Source: CAYMSF01 sp964542255 (GTDB taxonomy: Bacteria > Verrucomicrobiota > Lentisphaeria > Victivallales > Victivallaceae). From it: a DNA stretch of 22,137 bases. The translations under genes were made by a program, and so were the position numbers. This document shows, in pieces, positions 1 to 8,151 of this stretch. How positions within the stretch are numbered: the stretch's first letter is position 1; the number at the start of each line of letters is the position of its first letter. The stretch is taken from contig CAZITV010000023.1 of NCBI GenBank assembly GCA_964542255.1, positions 1 through 22,137 on the forward strand, in the 5' to 3' direction. Below the pieces are notes generated by a model that was not told the origin of the DNA, ran no database searches, and saw nothing but the letters and a program-made list of their open reading frames with translations.

Positions 1-57
1 GGTATGCTGGAGATGCAGTAACGCGCTTACACTGTTAGGGATGCGCAGGATATTTCG

Positions 58-135
58 TTGAAAATTCCGCGCGCCTGTTTCAAATCCCTTTTATAACACG
101 GATGCTCTTGCTTTTTATTGCTACCAGACTACATT
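58..135 (+). promoter_or_regulatory. Possible promoter and dyad before the sulfur-transfer flavoprotein gene
   Basis: A weak sigma70-like pair is visible: TTGCTT at 108-113, a 16-base spacer, and TACATT at 130-135. Upstream lies a small dyad, TTGAAA at 58-63 and TTTCAA at 78-83, 14 bases apart, which could be an operator. Bases 1-57 hold no gene that I can recognise. A short open frame ends at the TAA at 19-21 and could be the tail of an upstream gene, but it is too short to judge. The promoter call rests on hexamer matching only. Confidence 0.25.
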
Positions 136-186
136 AACTAGTGAGCGAGATAGATGTCGGTTTGTTTATTAATTCGGAGGTTTGAA

Positions 187-2610
187 ATGAAAGTTATCAT
201 TATCGGCGGTGTTGCCGGCGGGGCAAGCGCGGCGGCACGACTGGCGCGGCTTGACAGCAGCGCGCAAGTAATTATGTTTGAACGCGGACCTTATGTGTCA
301 TTCGCCAACTGCGGCTTGCCGTATCACGTTGGTAAAGTTATTCCTAAACGCGACAGCCTGCTCTTGATGACTCCGGAAAAATTTAAGAAAATCCGTGGTA
401 TTGATGTCCGCGTCAATCAGGAAATAATCAGCATTAATCCGGCGGAAAAAACTGTTACCGCCAGAACAAGTGAAAACAGTGAATATACCGAATCTTATGA
501 CAAGCTGATTATTGCCACAGGTTCTGCTCCGTTTATCCCGGATATTCCCGGCATAAATCAACCGGAAGTATTGCCGTTATGGACTATCTCCGATATGGAC
601 AAGGTAATTGAGAAAATTGACCGCGGCGTCAAACGCGTTATTGTTGCGGGAGGCGGTTTTATCGGATTAGAAGTGGCAGAAAATCTCGCACTGCGCGGCA
701 TCGACACGACAATAGTGCAGCGTCCGCAGCAGCTGATGCCGACGCTTGACCCGGAAATGGCCAGCCTGCTGACCGCGGAAATGGAACGCAACGGGGTCAA
801 AGTTTGTCTTGGCAATGCGATGACCGCGGTTCGACGACGTGATAAATCTTCAGACGGATTAACTGTTACCCTTAAGGATTGTTCTGAACTTGATGCGGAA
901 CTGGTTATTGTCGGACTTGGAGTCCGGCCGAACAGCCAGTTGGCAAAAGATGCCGGATTAGAACTAGGCGAACATTGCGGCATTAAAGTTAATGCTTCGC
1001 TGCAAACCAGTAATCCGGATATTTACGCAGTTGGTGACGTTATCGAGGTAAACGATCCGATATTAAATAAAATGGTTATGGTTCCGCTAGCCGGACCTGC
1101 CAACAAACAAGGAAGAATCGCCGCGGACAATATTTGCGGCGGCAACCGCGTCTATAACGGCACCATTGGCACCAATATTTGCAAAATATTTGAACTGACC
1201 GCAGCTTCCGCCGGAGTAAACGAAAAACGGTTAAAAGCGGAAACCCGCGAATATCTCAAAACTTATTTATTCCCGGCTGCTCACGCCAGTTACTATCCCG
1301 GCGCTGAAACAATGTCAATCAAGGTAATTTTCGAGCACTCAGGAAAAGTTATCGGGGCACAAATTGTCGGCGGCGACGGAGTGGACAAGCGGATAGATGT
1401 TTTAGCGGCCGCAATAAAAAATGGTATGACCGTACAAGATTTGGCTGAACTTGAACTGGCGTATGCGCCCCCGTACGGCTCAGCTAAAGACCCGGTTAAT
1501 TTCGCGGGTTTTATCGGTCAAAATATGCTTGACGGACAAACCGTGCAAGCATATCCCGATGCAATTCCTTCGAATGCGTTTTTATTGGATGTGCGTGAAC
1601 CGGATGAAGTCGCGGCTGCCGCTATTCCAGGCAGTGTCAATATTCCCCTTGGACAACTCCGGGATAATCTTACCAAAATACCCAAGGACCAGCTTGTTAT
1701 AGTCTATTGCCGGGTAGGAATTCGCGGCTATAATGCTGAATGTCTGTTGCGGGACCATGGCTATAACGTTAGCAATTTGAGCGGCGGGATTCTCGCGTGG
1801 CAGTTGTTTAACCCCCGTCCGATCCGCCGCCGTACTGAAAACAAACCTTTAGCAGGAAGTAATGTTATGCAAAATCAAACTAATTCGAATATGGTTGAAC
1901 TTGATGCCTGCGGTCTGCAATGCCCGGGTCCAATCGTCGCGGTAAAAAATAAACTCGACGCAATGCAAAACGGCGAAATGCTAAAAATCACGGCAAGCGA
2001 TTCCGGATTTATGAATGACCTGCCGCCGTGGTGCGATGCCACCGCTAATCAATTGGTGTCACTCAATAAAACTGCTGATAAAATTGAGGCAGTCATCCGC
2101 AAAGGCATGGCTGACAGCGCATTGACAGTGAAGAACGCCGCACCGCGCGCAACCATTGTTTTATTCAGCAATGACCTGGATAAAGTTATGGCGGCATTCA
2201 TTATTGCAACAGGATTCGCCTCGATTGGTCATGAAGTTTCAATTTTCTTTACATTTTGGGGACTAAATGTTCTGCGCAAAGATAATCCGCCGGCAGTTAA
2301 AAAAGATTTCTTGAGCCGGATGTTCGGCATGATGATGCCGCGCGGCGCTAAAAAACTGGCCTTGTCAAAAATGCATTTTGCCGGTGCCGGCACCGCGATG
2401 ATGAAATATGTCATGAAGAGCAAAAACGTCGAAAGCCTGCCGGCGCTGCTTGGACAAGCACGGCTAATGGGGATTAATTTCATCGCCTGTGAAATGGCAA
2501 TGAACGTCATGGGCATCTCGCAGGCAGAGATGATTGACGGTGTTGAAACCGCCGGCGTCGCTAAATTTGCAGCTCTTTCCGCAAAAAGCAACACAACCTT
2601 ATTTATTTGA
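187..2610 (+). CDS. Four-domain sulfur-transfer flavoprotein: CoA-disulfide reductase-like, rhodanese, TusA and DsrE-like domains
   Basis: Predicted cytoplasmic FAD/NAD(P)H oxidoreductase of 807 residues. Residues 1 to about 445 are a pyridine nucleotide-disulfide reductase of the CoA-disulfide/polysulfide reductase type, with an N-terminal dinucleotide-binding GGVAGGASAAAR and the single redox Cys42 in SFANCGLPY. Residues about 452-545 are a rhodanese with DVRE and active-site Cys508 in YCRVGIRG. Residues about 568-640 are a TusA/SirA domain with Cys579 in CPGP and an extra Cys575 where Arg is usual. The remainder is a DsrE/F-like domain with a conserved-looking Cys768. In these families each cysteine can carry sulfane sulfur, so the chain looks like a sulfur relay on one polypeptide; that is inference. 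The ATG at 187 is preferred over the in-frame ATG at 154 because GGAGG lies at 176-180. The stop overlaps the next gene by four bases. Substrate (CoA disulfide, persulfide or polysulfide) cannot be told from sequence. Confidence 0.9.
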   Translation: MKVIIIGGVAGGASAAARLARLDSSAQVIMFERGPYVSFANCGLPYHVGKVIPKRDSLLLMTPEKFKKIRGIDVRVNQEIISINPAEKTVTARTSENSEYTESYDKLIIATGSAPFIPDIPGINQPEVLPLWTISDMDKVIEKIDRGVKRVIVAGGGFIGLEVAENLALRGIDTTIVQRPQQLMPTLDPEMASLLTAEMERNGVKVCLGNAMTAVRRRDKSSDGLTVTLKDCSELDAELVIVGLGVRPNSQLAKDAGLELGEHCGIKVNASLQTSNPDIYAVGDVIEVNDPILNKMVMVPLAGPANKQGRIAADNICGGNRVYNGTIGTNICKIFELTAASAGVNEKRLKAETREYLKTYLFPAAHASYYPGAETMSIKVIFEHSGKVIGAQIVGGDGVDKRIDVLAAAIKNGMTVQDLAELELAYAPPYGSAKDPVNFAGFIGQNMLDGQTVQAYPDAIPSNAFLLDVREPDEVAAAAIPGSVNIPLGQLRDNLTKIPKDQLVIVYCRVGIRGYNAECLLRDHGYNVSNLSGGILAWQLFNPRPIRRRTENKPLAGSNVMQNQTNSNMVELDACGLQCPGPIVAVKNKLDAMQNGEMLKITASDSGFMNDLPPWCDATANQLVSLNKTADKIEAVIRKGMADSALTVKNAAPRATIVLFSNDLDKVMAAFIIATGFASIGHEVSIFFTFWGLNVLRKDNPPAVKKDFLSRMFGMMMPRGAKKLALSKMHFAGAGTAMMKYVMKSKNVESLPALLGQARLMGINFIACEMAMNVMGISQAEMIDGVETAGVAKFAALSAKSNTTLFI

Positions 2611-3713
2611 GCACCGTGAATATAACACTGCTGGACAAAATTAATGATTTTAAAATTTCACCTGCTGCACGATTAGCCGCCGCCGAAAAAATTGCGGCTC
2701 GCTGGCAACCGGACTTGTCGGCAGATTGCGAAATTGACCTGCATTGTCACTCTTTCTATTCGGACGGCTATAACTCCCCGGCAATGCTGGTCTTTGAGGC
2801 ATCCAGGCGAAAAATGAAGGCAATCGCCATTTCTGACCATGATGTTTTTGACGGTCAACTTGAAGCAATTGCCGCCGGTGAAATTTTCGGCATCCGCGTT
2901 ATTCCGGCAATTGAATTTTACACCGCGCGGCCTGGGATAGAAATACTGGGATTTTTCCCAGATATTGCACAGTTTCAGCGTCTGCTTGCCGCGGGTACGC
3001 CAAATTTGGTGATTGAAACCATCCGTGCCGCCAAACAAGTTCAGCTTTCGGCAATGCTGGCGCGAATTCCAGCCTGTTTCGCCGCGATGGGAATGACAGC
3101 GGAAATCACCGCTGTTGATATTGACTGTTATTTGCGCAACGGCATCTCGACCAAAGGCGATATCAGTGTGGCAATGTGGCAAAAATACGGTGATCTCCTT
3201 GCATCCGGCGGCATTGCCGCCGATGTCAAAGATTTTCAAGCTAAATACACCACCCAGGATAAATATTTAAACGTGCCGCTGCAGCTTGACTTGGATATCA
3301 ACCCGGAAGCAATAGTACGGCATATCCGCGACTGGGGCGGTCTGCCGGGGTTGGCACATCCCACCGAATTACGCCGTAAAGAAGGCTTGGACAATCAGCG
3401 CCTGCGGGACATTATCGCTAATTTGGCTGCCGCCGGAATGCAGTGCATTGAAACTGACGGCTGGCGCAATACTATCTGTCCGGAAACCGGAATGCAGCAA
3501 ACCGATTTATTCGAACAAATGCGGCGGGAATACAATCTGGCACATCCCCAATCGCTGCCATTGCTCGCTACCAATGGCGGCGACAGTCATAATCAGCCGG
3601 GAGAAGGACTTGAACTGGGATGCGGCTGCAATCACAATCTGCGCCCGGAATGCGGCAAAATTGAAATCATTGGCCTGCTGGAACAACGTCAAATGCTGCT
3701 GGAGCAGCTCTGA
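2607..3713 (+). CDS. PHP-domain metal-dependent hydrolase
   Basis: A 368-residue protein of the PHP (polymerase and histidinol phosphatase) superfamily. The first metal motif is DLHCHS with His46 and His48; Asp53 follows in SDG, and Asp77-His78 stand in ISDHD. Later candidates are the His in LAHPTE and the Asp-Ser-His of GGDSHN near the C-terminus. Family members hydrolyse phosphoesters, including histidinol phosphate and 3',5'-nucleotides or short RNA ends (RNase AM/YciV type). The long middle region between the early and late motifs differs from a minimal PHP, so the substrate is left open. The frame begins at a TTG (2607) inside the TTGA that ends the upstream gene; a GTG at 2616 is an alternative. 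Either start implies translational coupling with the sulfur-transfer protein. No obvious signal peptide. Confidence 0.8.
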   Translation: MSTVNITLLDKINDFKISPAARLAAAEKIAARWQPDLSADCEIDLHCHSFYSDGYNSPAMLVFEASRRKMKAIAISDHDVFDGQLEAIAAGEIFGIRVIPAIEFYTARPGIEILGFFPDIAQFQRLLAAGTPNLVIETIRAAKQVQLSAMLARIPACFAAMGMTAEITAVDIDCYLRNGISTKGDISVAMWQKYGDLLASGGIAADVKDFQAKYTTQDKYLNVPLQLDLDINPEAIVRHIRDWGGLPGLAHPTELRRKEGLDNQRLRDIIANLAAAGMQCIETDGWRNTICPETGMQQTDLFEQMRREYNLAHPQSLPLLATNGGDSHNQPGEGLELGCGCNHNLRPECGKIEIIGLLEQRQMLLEQL

Positions 3714-3771
3714 TTGTTTGCAGAAAATTTATAAGCTGAATATCTCATTCATTGATAATGTTTATCCCTGC

Positions 3772-3961
3772 CGGCGCAGTAGATGAACCTGCCCAAAGCC
3801 CGGTCAGGTGATTTTTGATGGATCGGCACAAGGATTTATAAGCCGGCTCCGCCGCCGGCTACCCTCGGCGGTAACCGGCAAGGAGCGGCTGGTAAGGACT
3901 TTTGTTGAGACGCAAAAAGCATCGACCGACTTTTGGCGGGTTCATCGCAGTACAACTGCCG
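3772..3961 (+). ncRNA. Candidate structured RNA, rod-shaped, 6S-RNA-like architecture
   Basis: No convincing protein is encoded here, yet the segment can fold into a single long interrupted hairpin. Pairings found by eye, outside to inside: 3772-3774 with 3959-3961 and 3777-3780 with 3955-3958; 3782-3793 with 3935-3946 (12 pairs, one G-U); 3801-3805 with 3924-3928; 3808-3810 with 3920-3922; 3812-3817 with 3913-3918; 3828-3831 with 3902-3905; 3841-3850 with 3882-3890 (one bulged G); 3854-3863 with 3870-3879 (one mismatch) closing a six-base loop. Unpaired stretches at about 3818-3827 and 3906-3912 would form a central bubble. Length (about 190) and rod shape match 6S RNA, which binds RNA polymerase. 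I saw no sequence signature that proves this, and strand is uncertain. A -10-like GATAAT lies at 3754-3759. No U-run terminator follows. Confidence 0.45.
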
Positions 3962-3981
3962 AAAAAATATGTGGTTTATTT

Positions 3982-3989
3982 GGTATAAT
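3982..3989 (+). promoter_or_regulatory. Extended -10 promoter for the zinc-ribbon/pyrE/secA group
   Basis: TGG directly followed by a perfect TATAAT (3984-3989) makes an extended -10 element. There is no good -35 hexamer at 17 bases upstream, as is common for extended -10 promoters. Transcription would begin near 3996, giving a leader of about 100 bases before the ATG at 4095. This is a prediction from the motif only. Confidence 0.4.
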
Positions 3990-4094
3990 ACTTTAAAATT
4001 GCCTATACTGTTCTATATTATTTGGTTACATTATATGTGCAGTTATGTCCAAAAATTAAGTGTGGTTAATAAATAAAACAAGAACGGTGAAAAA

Positions 4095-4490
4095 ATGGCG
4101 AGTAAAAAAATCGAGAGCGTTGGTGCTAAAGCGCAAATAGATTTTCATTGTCTGAATAGTGGCTGCGAGGGAATAGTTAAGTTTAACCTGGCAGATGTTG
4201 CCACTGCCGATTTTCAGGCGGTATGCGGCAAATGCCATAATACCTATGAACTTGATTCTGAATTACGCGATAAGATGAACCGGATGCTGCAGTTAATTGT
4301 TGCCATCCGCGATGCCGAGGATATTCTCGGGGACTGCAATGTTTCGGTGAATGTCGCGAACGGTGAAGTGAAAATACCCTATGCGTTGCTGCTGACCCGG
4401 TTAAATACATTAATTACCTTAAATCTCGGCGGGCGCAAAGTTGATTTTCACCTTTGGGTGGAACCTTCTTCACCGGAAACATTCCGTTAA
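4095..4490 (+). CDS. Small zinc-ribbon-like protein of unknown function
   Basis: A 131-residue protein that I do not recognise as a named family. Residues 19-47 carry four cysteines in two pairs, Cys19-x4-Cys24 and Cys44-x2-Cys47, the pattern of a zinc ribbon, with a His next to the last Cys. The rest is mixed helix and strand; the segment at about 55-75 looks helical and amphipathic. No membrane segment or signal peptide is seen. The start ATG has a short GGTGA about five bases upstream. It lies 50 bases before pyrE and in the same direction, so it may be co-transcribed with pyrE and secA. The function is unknown; zinc and nucleic acid or protein binding are plausible from the ribbon alone, but this is inference. 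Confidence 0.7.
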   Translation: MASKKIESVGAKAQIDFHCLNSGCEGIVKFNLADVATADFQAVCGKCHNTYELDSELRDKMNRMLQLIVAIRDAEDILGDCNVSVNVANGEVKIPYALLLTRLNTLITLNLGGRKVDFHLWVEPSSPETFR

Positions 4491-4540
4491 TTAATCCAAA
4501 CTGCTTATTTTTCAATTATAAACCAGGAATATTTTACATT

Positions 4541-5107
4541 ATGAACAAAGAAGAGCTCATTAAAATTTTCGAAGACGCCAAAGCATTGCTGCAGGGACAT
4601 TTTAAACTGCGCAGCGGGCTGCACAGCAACCGCTTCTTTCAGGCGGCGCTGCTGCTGCAATACCCTGACATCGCGGAAAAAGTTTGCCGTGAACTAGCCG
4701 ACAAATTCCGCCATTTAAAAATTGATATGGTAATTTCTCCGGCTGTCGGCGGATTAATTGTAGGTCAGGAAGTTGCCCGGGCCCTCGGTGTTAAAGCGAT
4801 TTTCGCCGACAAAGAGGATAACAAACTGGTATTAAAACGCGGCTTCCAAATTCAACCAGGAGAAAAAATTCTAGTGGCGGAAGACGTTATTACCCGCGGT
4901 GGACGAGTTCAGGAAACTATTGACTTGGCACGTTCATTCGGCGGTGAAGTATTAGGTGTTGCTGTGGTGGTTGACCGCAGCGGCGGGCTTGCCACATTTG
5001 ATGTCCCGCATCAATGCCTGCTGGCGATTGACCTTGACACTTATGAACCGGATAACTGCCCGCTCTGCCAATCTGGTGTTCCACTTGAACGTCCAGGTTC
5101 GAAATAG
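4541..5107 (+). CDS. pyrE: Orotate phosphoribosyltransferase
   Basis: Makes orotidine 5'-phosphate from orotate and PRPP, the fifth step of de novo pyrimidine synthesis, in the cytoplasm. The 188-residue protein has the N-terminal FKLRSGLHSNRFFQ motif and the PRPP-binding loop LVAEDVITRGG with Glu114-Asp115. The C-terminal CPLC pair and the overall size match the Thermus-type OPRT subgroup rather than the longer E. coli type. The open frame extends upstream to 4454, but that start lies inside the previous gene; the ATG at 4541 fits the family N-terminus and has AGGA at 4524-4527, a rather long spacing. It follows the zinc-ribbon gene by 50 bases and precedes secA by 24, suggesting one transcript. 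No pyrimidine attenuator was noticed. Confidence 0.93.
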   Translation: MNKEELIKIFEDAKALLQGHFKLRSGLHSNRFFQAALLLQYPDIAEKVCRELADKFRHLKIDMVISPAVGGLIVGQEVARALGVKAIFADKEDNKLVLKRGFQIQPGEKILVAEDVITRGGRVQETIDLARSFGGEVLGVAVVVDRSGGLATFDVPHQCLLAIDLDTYEPDNCPLCQSGVPLERPGSK

Positions 5108-5131
5108 ACCATAACAGGAGAAGCTTCTGCC

Positions 5132-8107
5132 ATGTTGAATAACTTATTAAAAAAAATATTCGGCTCAAAATCCCAACGCGATTTGCGCCGGATGCTGCCT
5201 TTAGTGCGGCGTATTAATGAACTGGAAATATCCTATCAGTCCTTGTCCGAGAATGAACTGCTGAATAAAACCGCCGAATTCAAAAACCGGCTGGCGCAAG
5301 GCGAAACTCTCGATGACATCATGTGCGAAGCTTTTGCTACTGTAAAAAATGCCTGCCGCAGACTAGTCGGCAGAGAAATTACCGTTTGTGACCAGCAAAT
5401 CGTATGGGATATGGTGCCTTTTGACGTTCAAATCATGGGCGCAATCGCCCTGCACCGCGGCAATATTGCCGAAATGGCCACAGGCGAAGGCAAAACCCTG
5501 GTTGCCACAATGCCGCTCTATCTCAATGCTCTGAGCGGCAATAATTGCCAACTGGTTACGGTTAATGACTTTCTTGCCCGCCGTGACTCGGAATGGATGG
5601 GAGCGGTTTACCGTTATCTCGGTCTGACGGTTGGCTGTCTGCAGAATCAACTACCGCCGCGGTTGCGCCGCGAACAGTATTTATGCGATATTACCTACGG
5701 CACCAATAGTGAATTTGGGTTTGATTACCTGCGCGATATGGGTATGGCGATGGAACCGGAACATCTGGTGCAGCGCGACCATTATTACGCCATCATTGAC
5801 GAAATTGACAGTATTCTGATAGACGAAGCGAGAACTCCATTGATTATTTCAGGCCCGGTCGGTAACATCACCCACCAATTTGATACTCTCGGTGAAATTG
5901 TTCAAGATCTCTTTACGCGCCAAAATAACCTCTGTTCGCGCTTTGCCCGTGAAGCAAAAGCCTCATTTGAAAAAGAGAATCTTTCTGACGAAGAACGCGA
6001 AGACGCGATGATTAAGCTGCTGCAGATTAAATTCGGCATGCCCACCCATAAACAACTGATGCACATTCTTGAAGACGGCGCGATTCTCAAAGATTTAGAA
6101 AAGCTGGAAATGAAGGTGCGCAGCGATAATAACCGCGGTATGCTGCAGGACGTTCAATCCGAACTATTCTTCACCATCGAAGAAAAAAGCAACGAGGCTG
6201 ATTTGACTGAAAAAGGCCGAGCCACGGTTTCTCCGGACGACCCGGAAGCATTTGTAATGCCGGATCTGCTCAACGAATTGCACAATATTGAAACGGCACT
6301 GAATCTAACCGAAGACGAAAGAGTTAAGAATAAGCAGAAATTTCAAGAGGAATTCCTTCTGAAGAGCGAACGGCTGCATGATTTATCACAGTTGCTCAAG
6401 GCCTATTGCCTGTTTGAAAAAGATGTAAATTACGTGGTGCAGGAAGGCAAAGTACTTATCGTGGACGAACATACCGGCCGGTTAATGCCGGGACGCCGTT
6501 ACAGCGATGGACTGCATCAGGCATTGGAAGCCAAAGAACATGTGGAAATCGAGGAAGAAACCCAAACCCTCGCCACTATCACTATTCAAAATTACTTCCG
6601 GCTCTATAAAAAACTTTCCGGAATGACTGGTACCGCTGAAACGGAAGCCAATGAATTCCACCAAATTTATAAGCTCGATGTTATGGTCATCCCAACCAAC
6701 CGCCCATGCGTCCGTAAAGATGACAACGACTCAATTTTTAAAACAAAACGCGAAAAATATAACGCCGTCCTGGAAGAAGTCGCTCAGCGTCATGCCAAAG
6801 GTCAACCCATTCTCCTCGGCACCGTCTCCGTTGACGATTCCGAAATCCTCAGCCGGATGCTGAAACGAAAAAATATCACCCACAACGTCCTCAACGCCAA
6901 AAACCACCAGAAAGAGGCAGAAATTATCGCCAGAGCCGGTCAAATCGGCGCGGTAACCGTCGCCACCAATATGGCAGGCCGCGGCACCGATATTAAACTC
7001 GGCGCCGGCGTGCGCGAACTCGGTGGTCTCCATGTTATCGGCAGCGCCCGCCATGACGCGCGCCGCATTGACCGCCAGCTGCGCGGCCGCTGTTCCCGCC
7101 AGGGAGATCCAGGCTCTTCTAAATTCTATGTTTCTCTTGAAGACAACCTGATGCGTCTATTCGGCTCAGACCGCATTGTCAAAATTTTTGATAAATTCGG
7201 TATTGAAGAAGGCGAAGAGCTGCAGCATCCATGGCTGAATAAGTCGATTGAAACTGCGCAGAAACGTGTTGAACAGCATCACTTCTCCATACGTAAACGC
7301 ACGCTGCAATATGACGATGTGATGAATAAGCAGCGTGAAATCATTTATGGCATCCGCAAAGAAGGCTTACTGTCACCCAACCCGCACGACTTGCTCTTGT
7401 CATTAATTGAACGCGGCATCAACGACATGGTTAATGAAGCCGGATTACCACGCGAAGTTAATGGTGAAGAAGACAAAACGTTCAACTGGGATCATCTGAT
7501 TTCAACACTGAACCTGAAATTCCCAGTCGGATTCACCAAAGCAGAATTAGTCCCGGACTCCCCCACCGGTGAATTGGATTACCAGGATATTGTCGTCAAA
7601 ATCATCGAGAAAATCGAAAAAGCCTATAACGAAAAAAATAGCAACTGTACCGATTCCGAACGCATTTGGATGCAGCGCCATATCATTTTGGAATCAATCG
7701 ACAGACTCTGGCAGGAACATCTCTACGCCATGGACGGGTTGCGCTCCAATATCAGCCTCCGCATCTATGCCCAAAAAGACCCGCTCGTCGAATATAAAAA
7801 CGAGGCTTATAAAATTTTCGAAATCCTGATGCGGCAAATCCATCAGGAAGCCATCAATTACCTGTTCCGTGCCAGTATCAGCAGCTTGGAAGCCTTCGAA
7901 CGGATGCTCGCCTCAATGCCGCAGCAGCTCATCCATGAAACTTTTGGGCAATTCGGCGAAAGTAATGAATCGGCAGCGGCTCAGGAGCAACCAGAAGTAC
8001 CGCCGGAATTTCAGGTCACATTCCGACGCAACTTACCCAAAGTCGGCAGAAACGACGACTGCCCATGCGGCAGCGGCAAAAAATATAAAAAATGCTGCGG
8101 ACAGTAA
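5132..8107 (+). CDS. secA: Preprotein translocase ATPase subunit SecA
   Basis: Motor ATPase that drives secretory proteins through SecYEG at the inner membrane. Length is 991 residues against about 900 in E. coli. Walker A MATGEGKT lies at 115-122 and the Walker B DEID at 223-226, followed by ILIDEARTPLIISG; GMTGTA and MAGRGTDI are in the expected order. The extra length is an acidic, helical block between about residues 260 and 400, before the conserved VDEHTGR stretch; insertions here are known in Bacteroidota, Chlamydiae and relatives. The tail ends in a complete SEC-C zinc motif, Cys977-x-Cys979 and Cys988-Cys989, which binds zinc and helps SecB or ribosome contact. An AGGAG at 5116-5120 precedes the ATG. 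The gene ends just before a strong hairpin terminator. Confidence 0.97.
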   Translation: MLNNLLKKIFGSKSQRDLRRMLPLVRRINELEISYQSLSENELLNKTAEFKNRLAQGETLDDIMCEAFATVKNACRRLVGREITVCDQQIVWDMVPFDVQIMGAIALHRGNIAEMATGEGKTLVATMPLYLNALSGNNCQLVTVNDFLARRDSEWMGAVYRYLGLTVGCLQNQLPPRLRREQYLCDITYGTNSEFGFDYLRDMGMAMEPEHLVQRDHYYAIIDEIDSILIDEARTPLIISGPVGNITHQFDTLGEIVQDLFTRQNNLCSRFAREAKASFEKENLSDEEREDAMIKLLQIKFGMPTHKQLMHILEDGAILKDLEKLEMKVRSDNNRGMLQDVQSELFFTIEEKSNEADLTEKGRATVSPDDPEAFVMPDLLNELHNIETALNLTEDERVKNKQKFQEEFLLKSERLHDLSQLLKAYCLFEKDVNYVVQEGKVLIVDEHTGRLMPGRRYSDGLHQALEAKEHVEIEEETQTLATITIQNYFRLYKKLSGMTGTAETEANEFHQIYKLDVMVIPTNRPCVRKDDNDSIFKTKREKYNAVLEEVAQRHAKGQPILLGTVSVDDSEILSRMLKRKNITHNVLNAKNHQKEAEIIARAGQIGAVTVATNMAGRGTDIKLGAGVRELGGLHVIGSARHDARRIDRQLRGRCSRQGDPGSSKFYVSLEDNLMRLFGSDRIVKIFDKFGIEEGEELQHPWLNKSIETAQKRVEQHHFSIRKRTLQYDDVMNKQREIIYGIRKEGLLSPNPHDLLLSLIERGINDMVNEAGLPREVNGEEDKTFNWDHLISTLNLKFPVGFTKAELVPDSPTGELDYQDIVVKIIEKIEKAYNEKNSNCTDSERIWMQRHIILESIDRLWQEHLYAMDGLRSNISLRIYAQKDPLVEYKNEAYKIFEILMRQIHQEAINYLFRASISSLEAFERMLASMPQQLIHETFGQFGESNESAAAQEQPEVPPEFQVTFRRNLPKVGRNDDCPCGSGKKYKKCCGQ

Positions 8108-8121
8108 ATTTTTCCAGTGCA

Positions 8122-8151
8122 GCGCCCTCGCTCTGAGAGGGCGCAGGTTTT
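8122..8151 (+). terminator. Rho-independent terminator after secA
   Basis: A perfect 8-bp stem, GCGCCCTC at 8122-8129 and GAGGGCGC at 8137-8144, with a 7-base loop, is followed by a short T stretch at 8148-8151. It starts 15 bases past the secA stop codon. The T tract is short, so termination may be incomplete. Confidence 0.7.

Noticed and set aside
3787..3816. A possible terminator (ACCTG/CAGGT followed by five Ts) after the PHP gene
   Set aside because: The stem has only five pairs with a large loop, and the bases fit better in the long rod fold.
3782..3850. An SRP (4.5S) RNA, because of the GTCAGG word at 3803-3808
   Set aside because: The GGAA tetraloop and the AGCAGC partner that define the SRP domain are absent.
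3808..3996. A 62-residue open frame in the spacer before the zinc-ribbon gene
   Set aside because: It lies over the base-paired segments of the candidate RNA, has no ribosome site, and its composition reflects the GC-rich stems.
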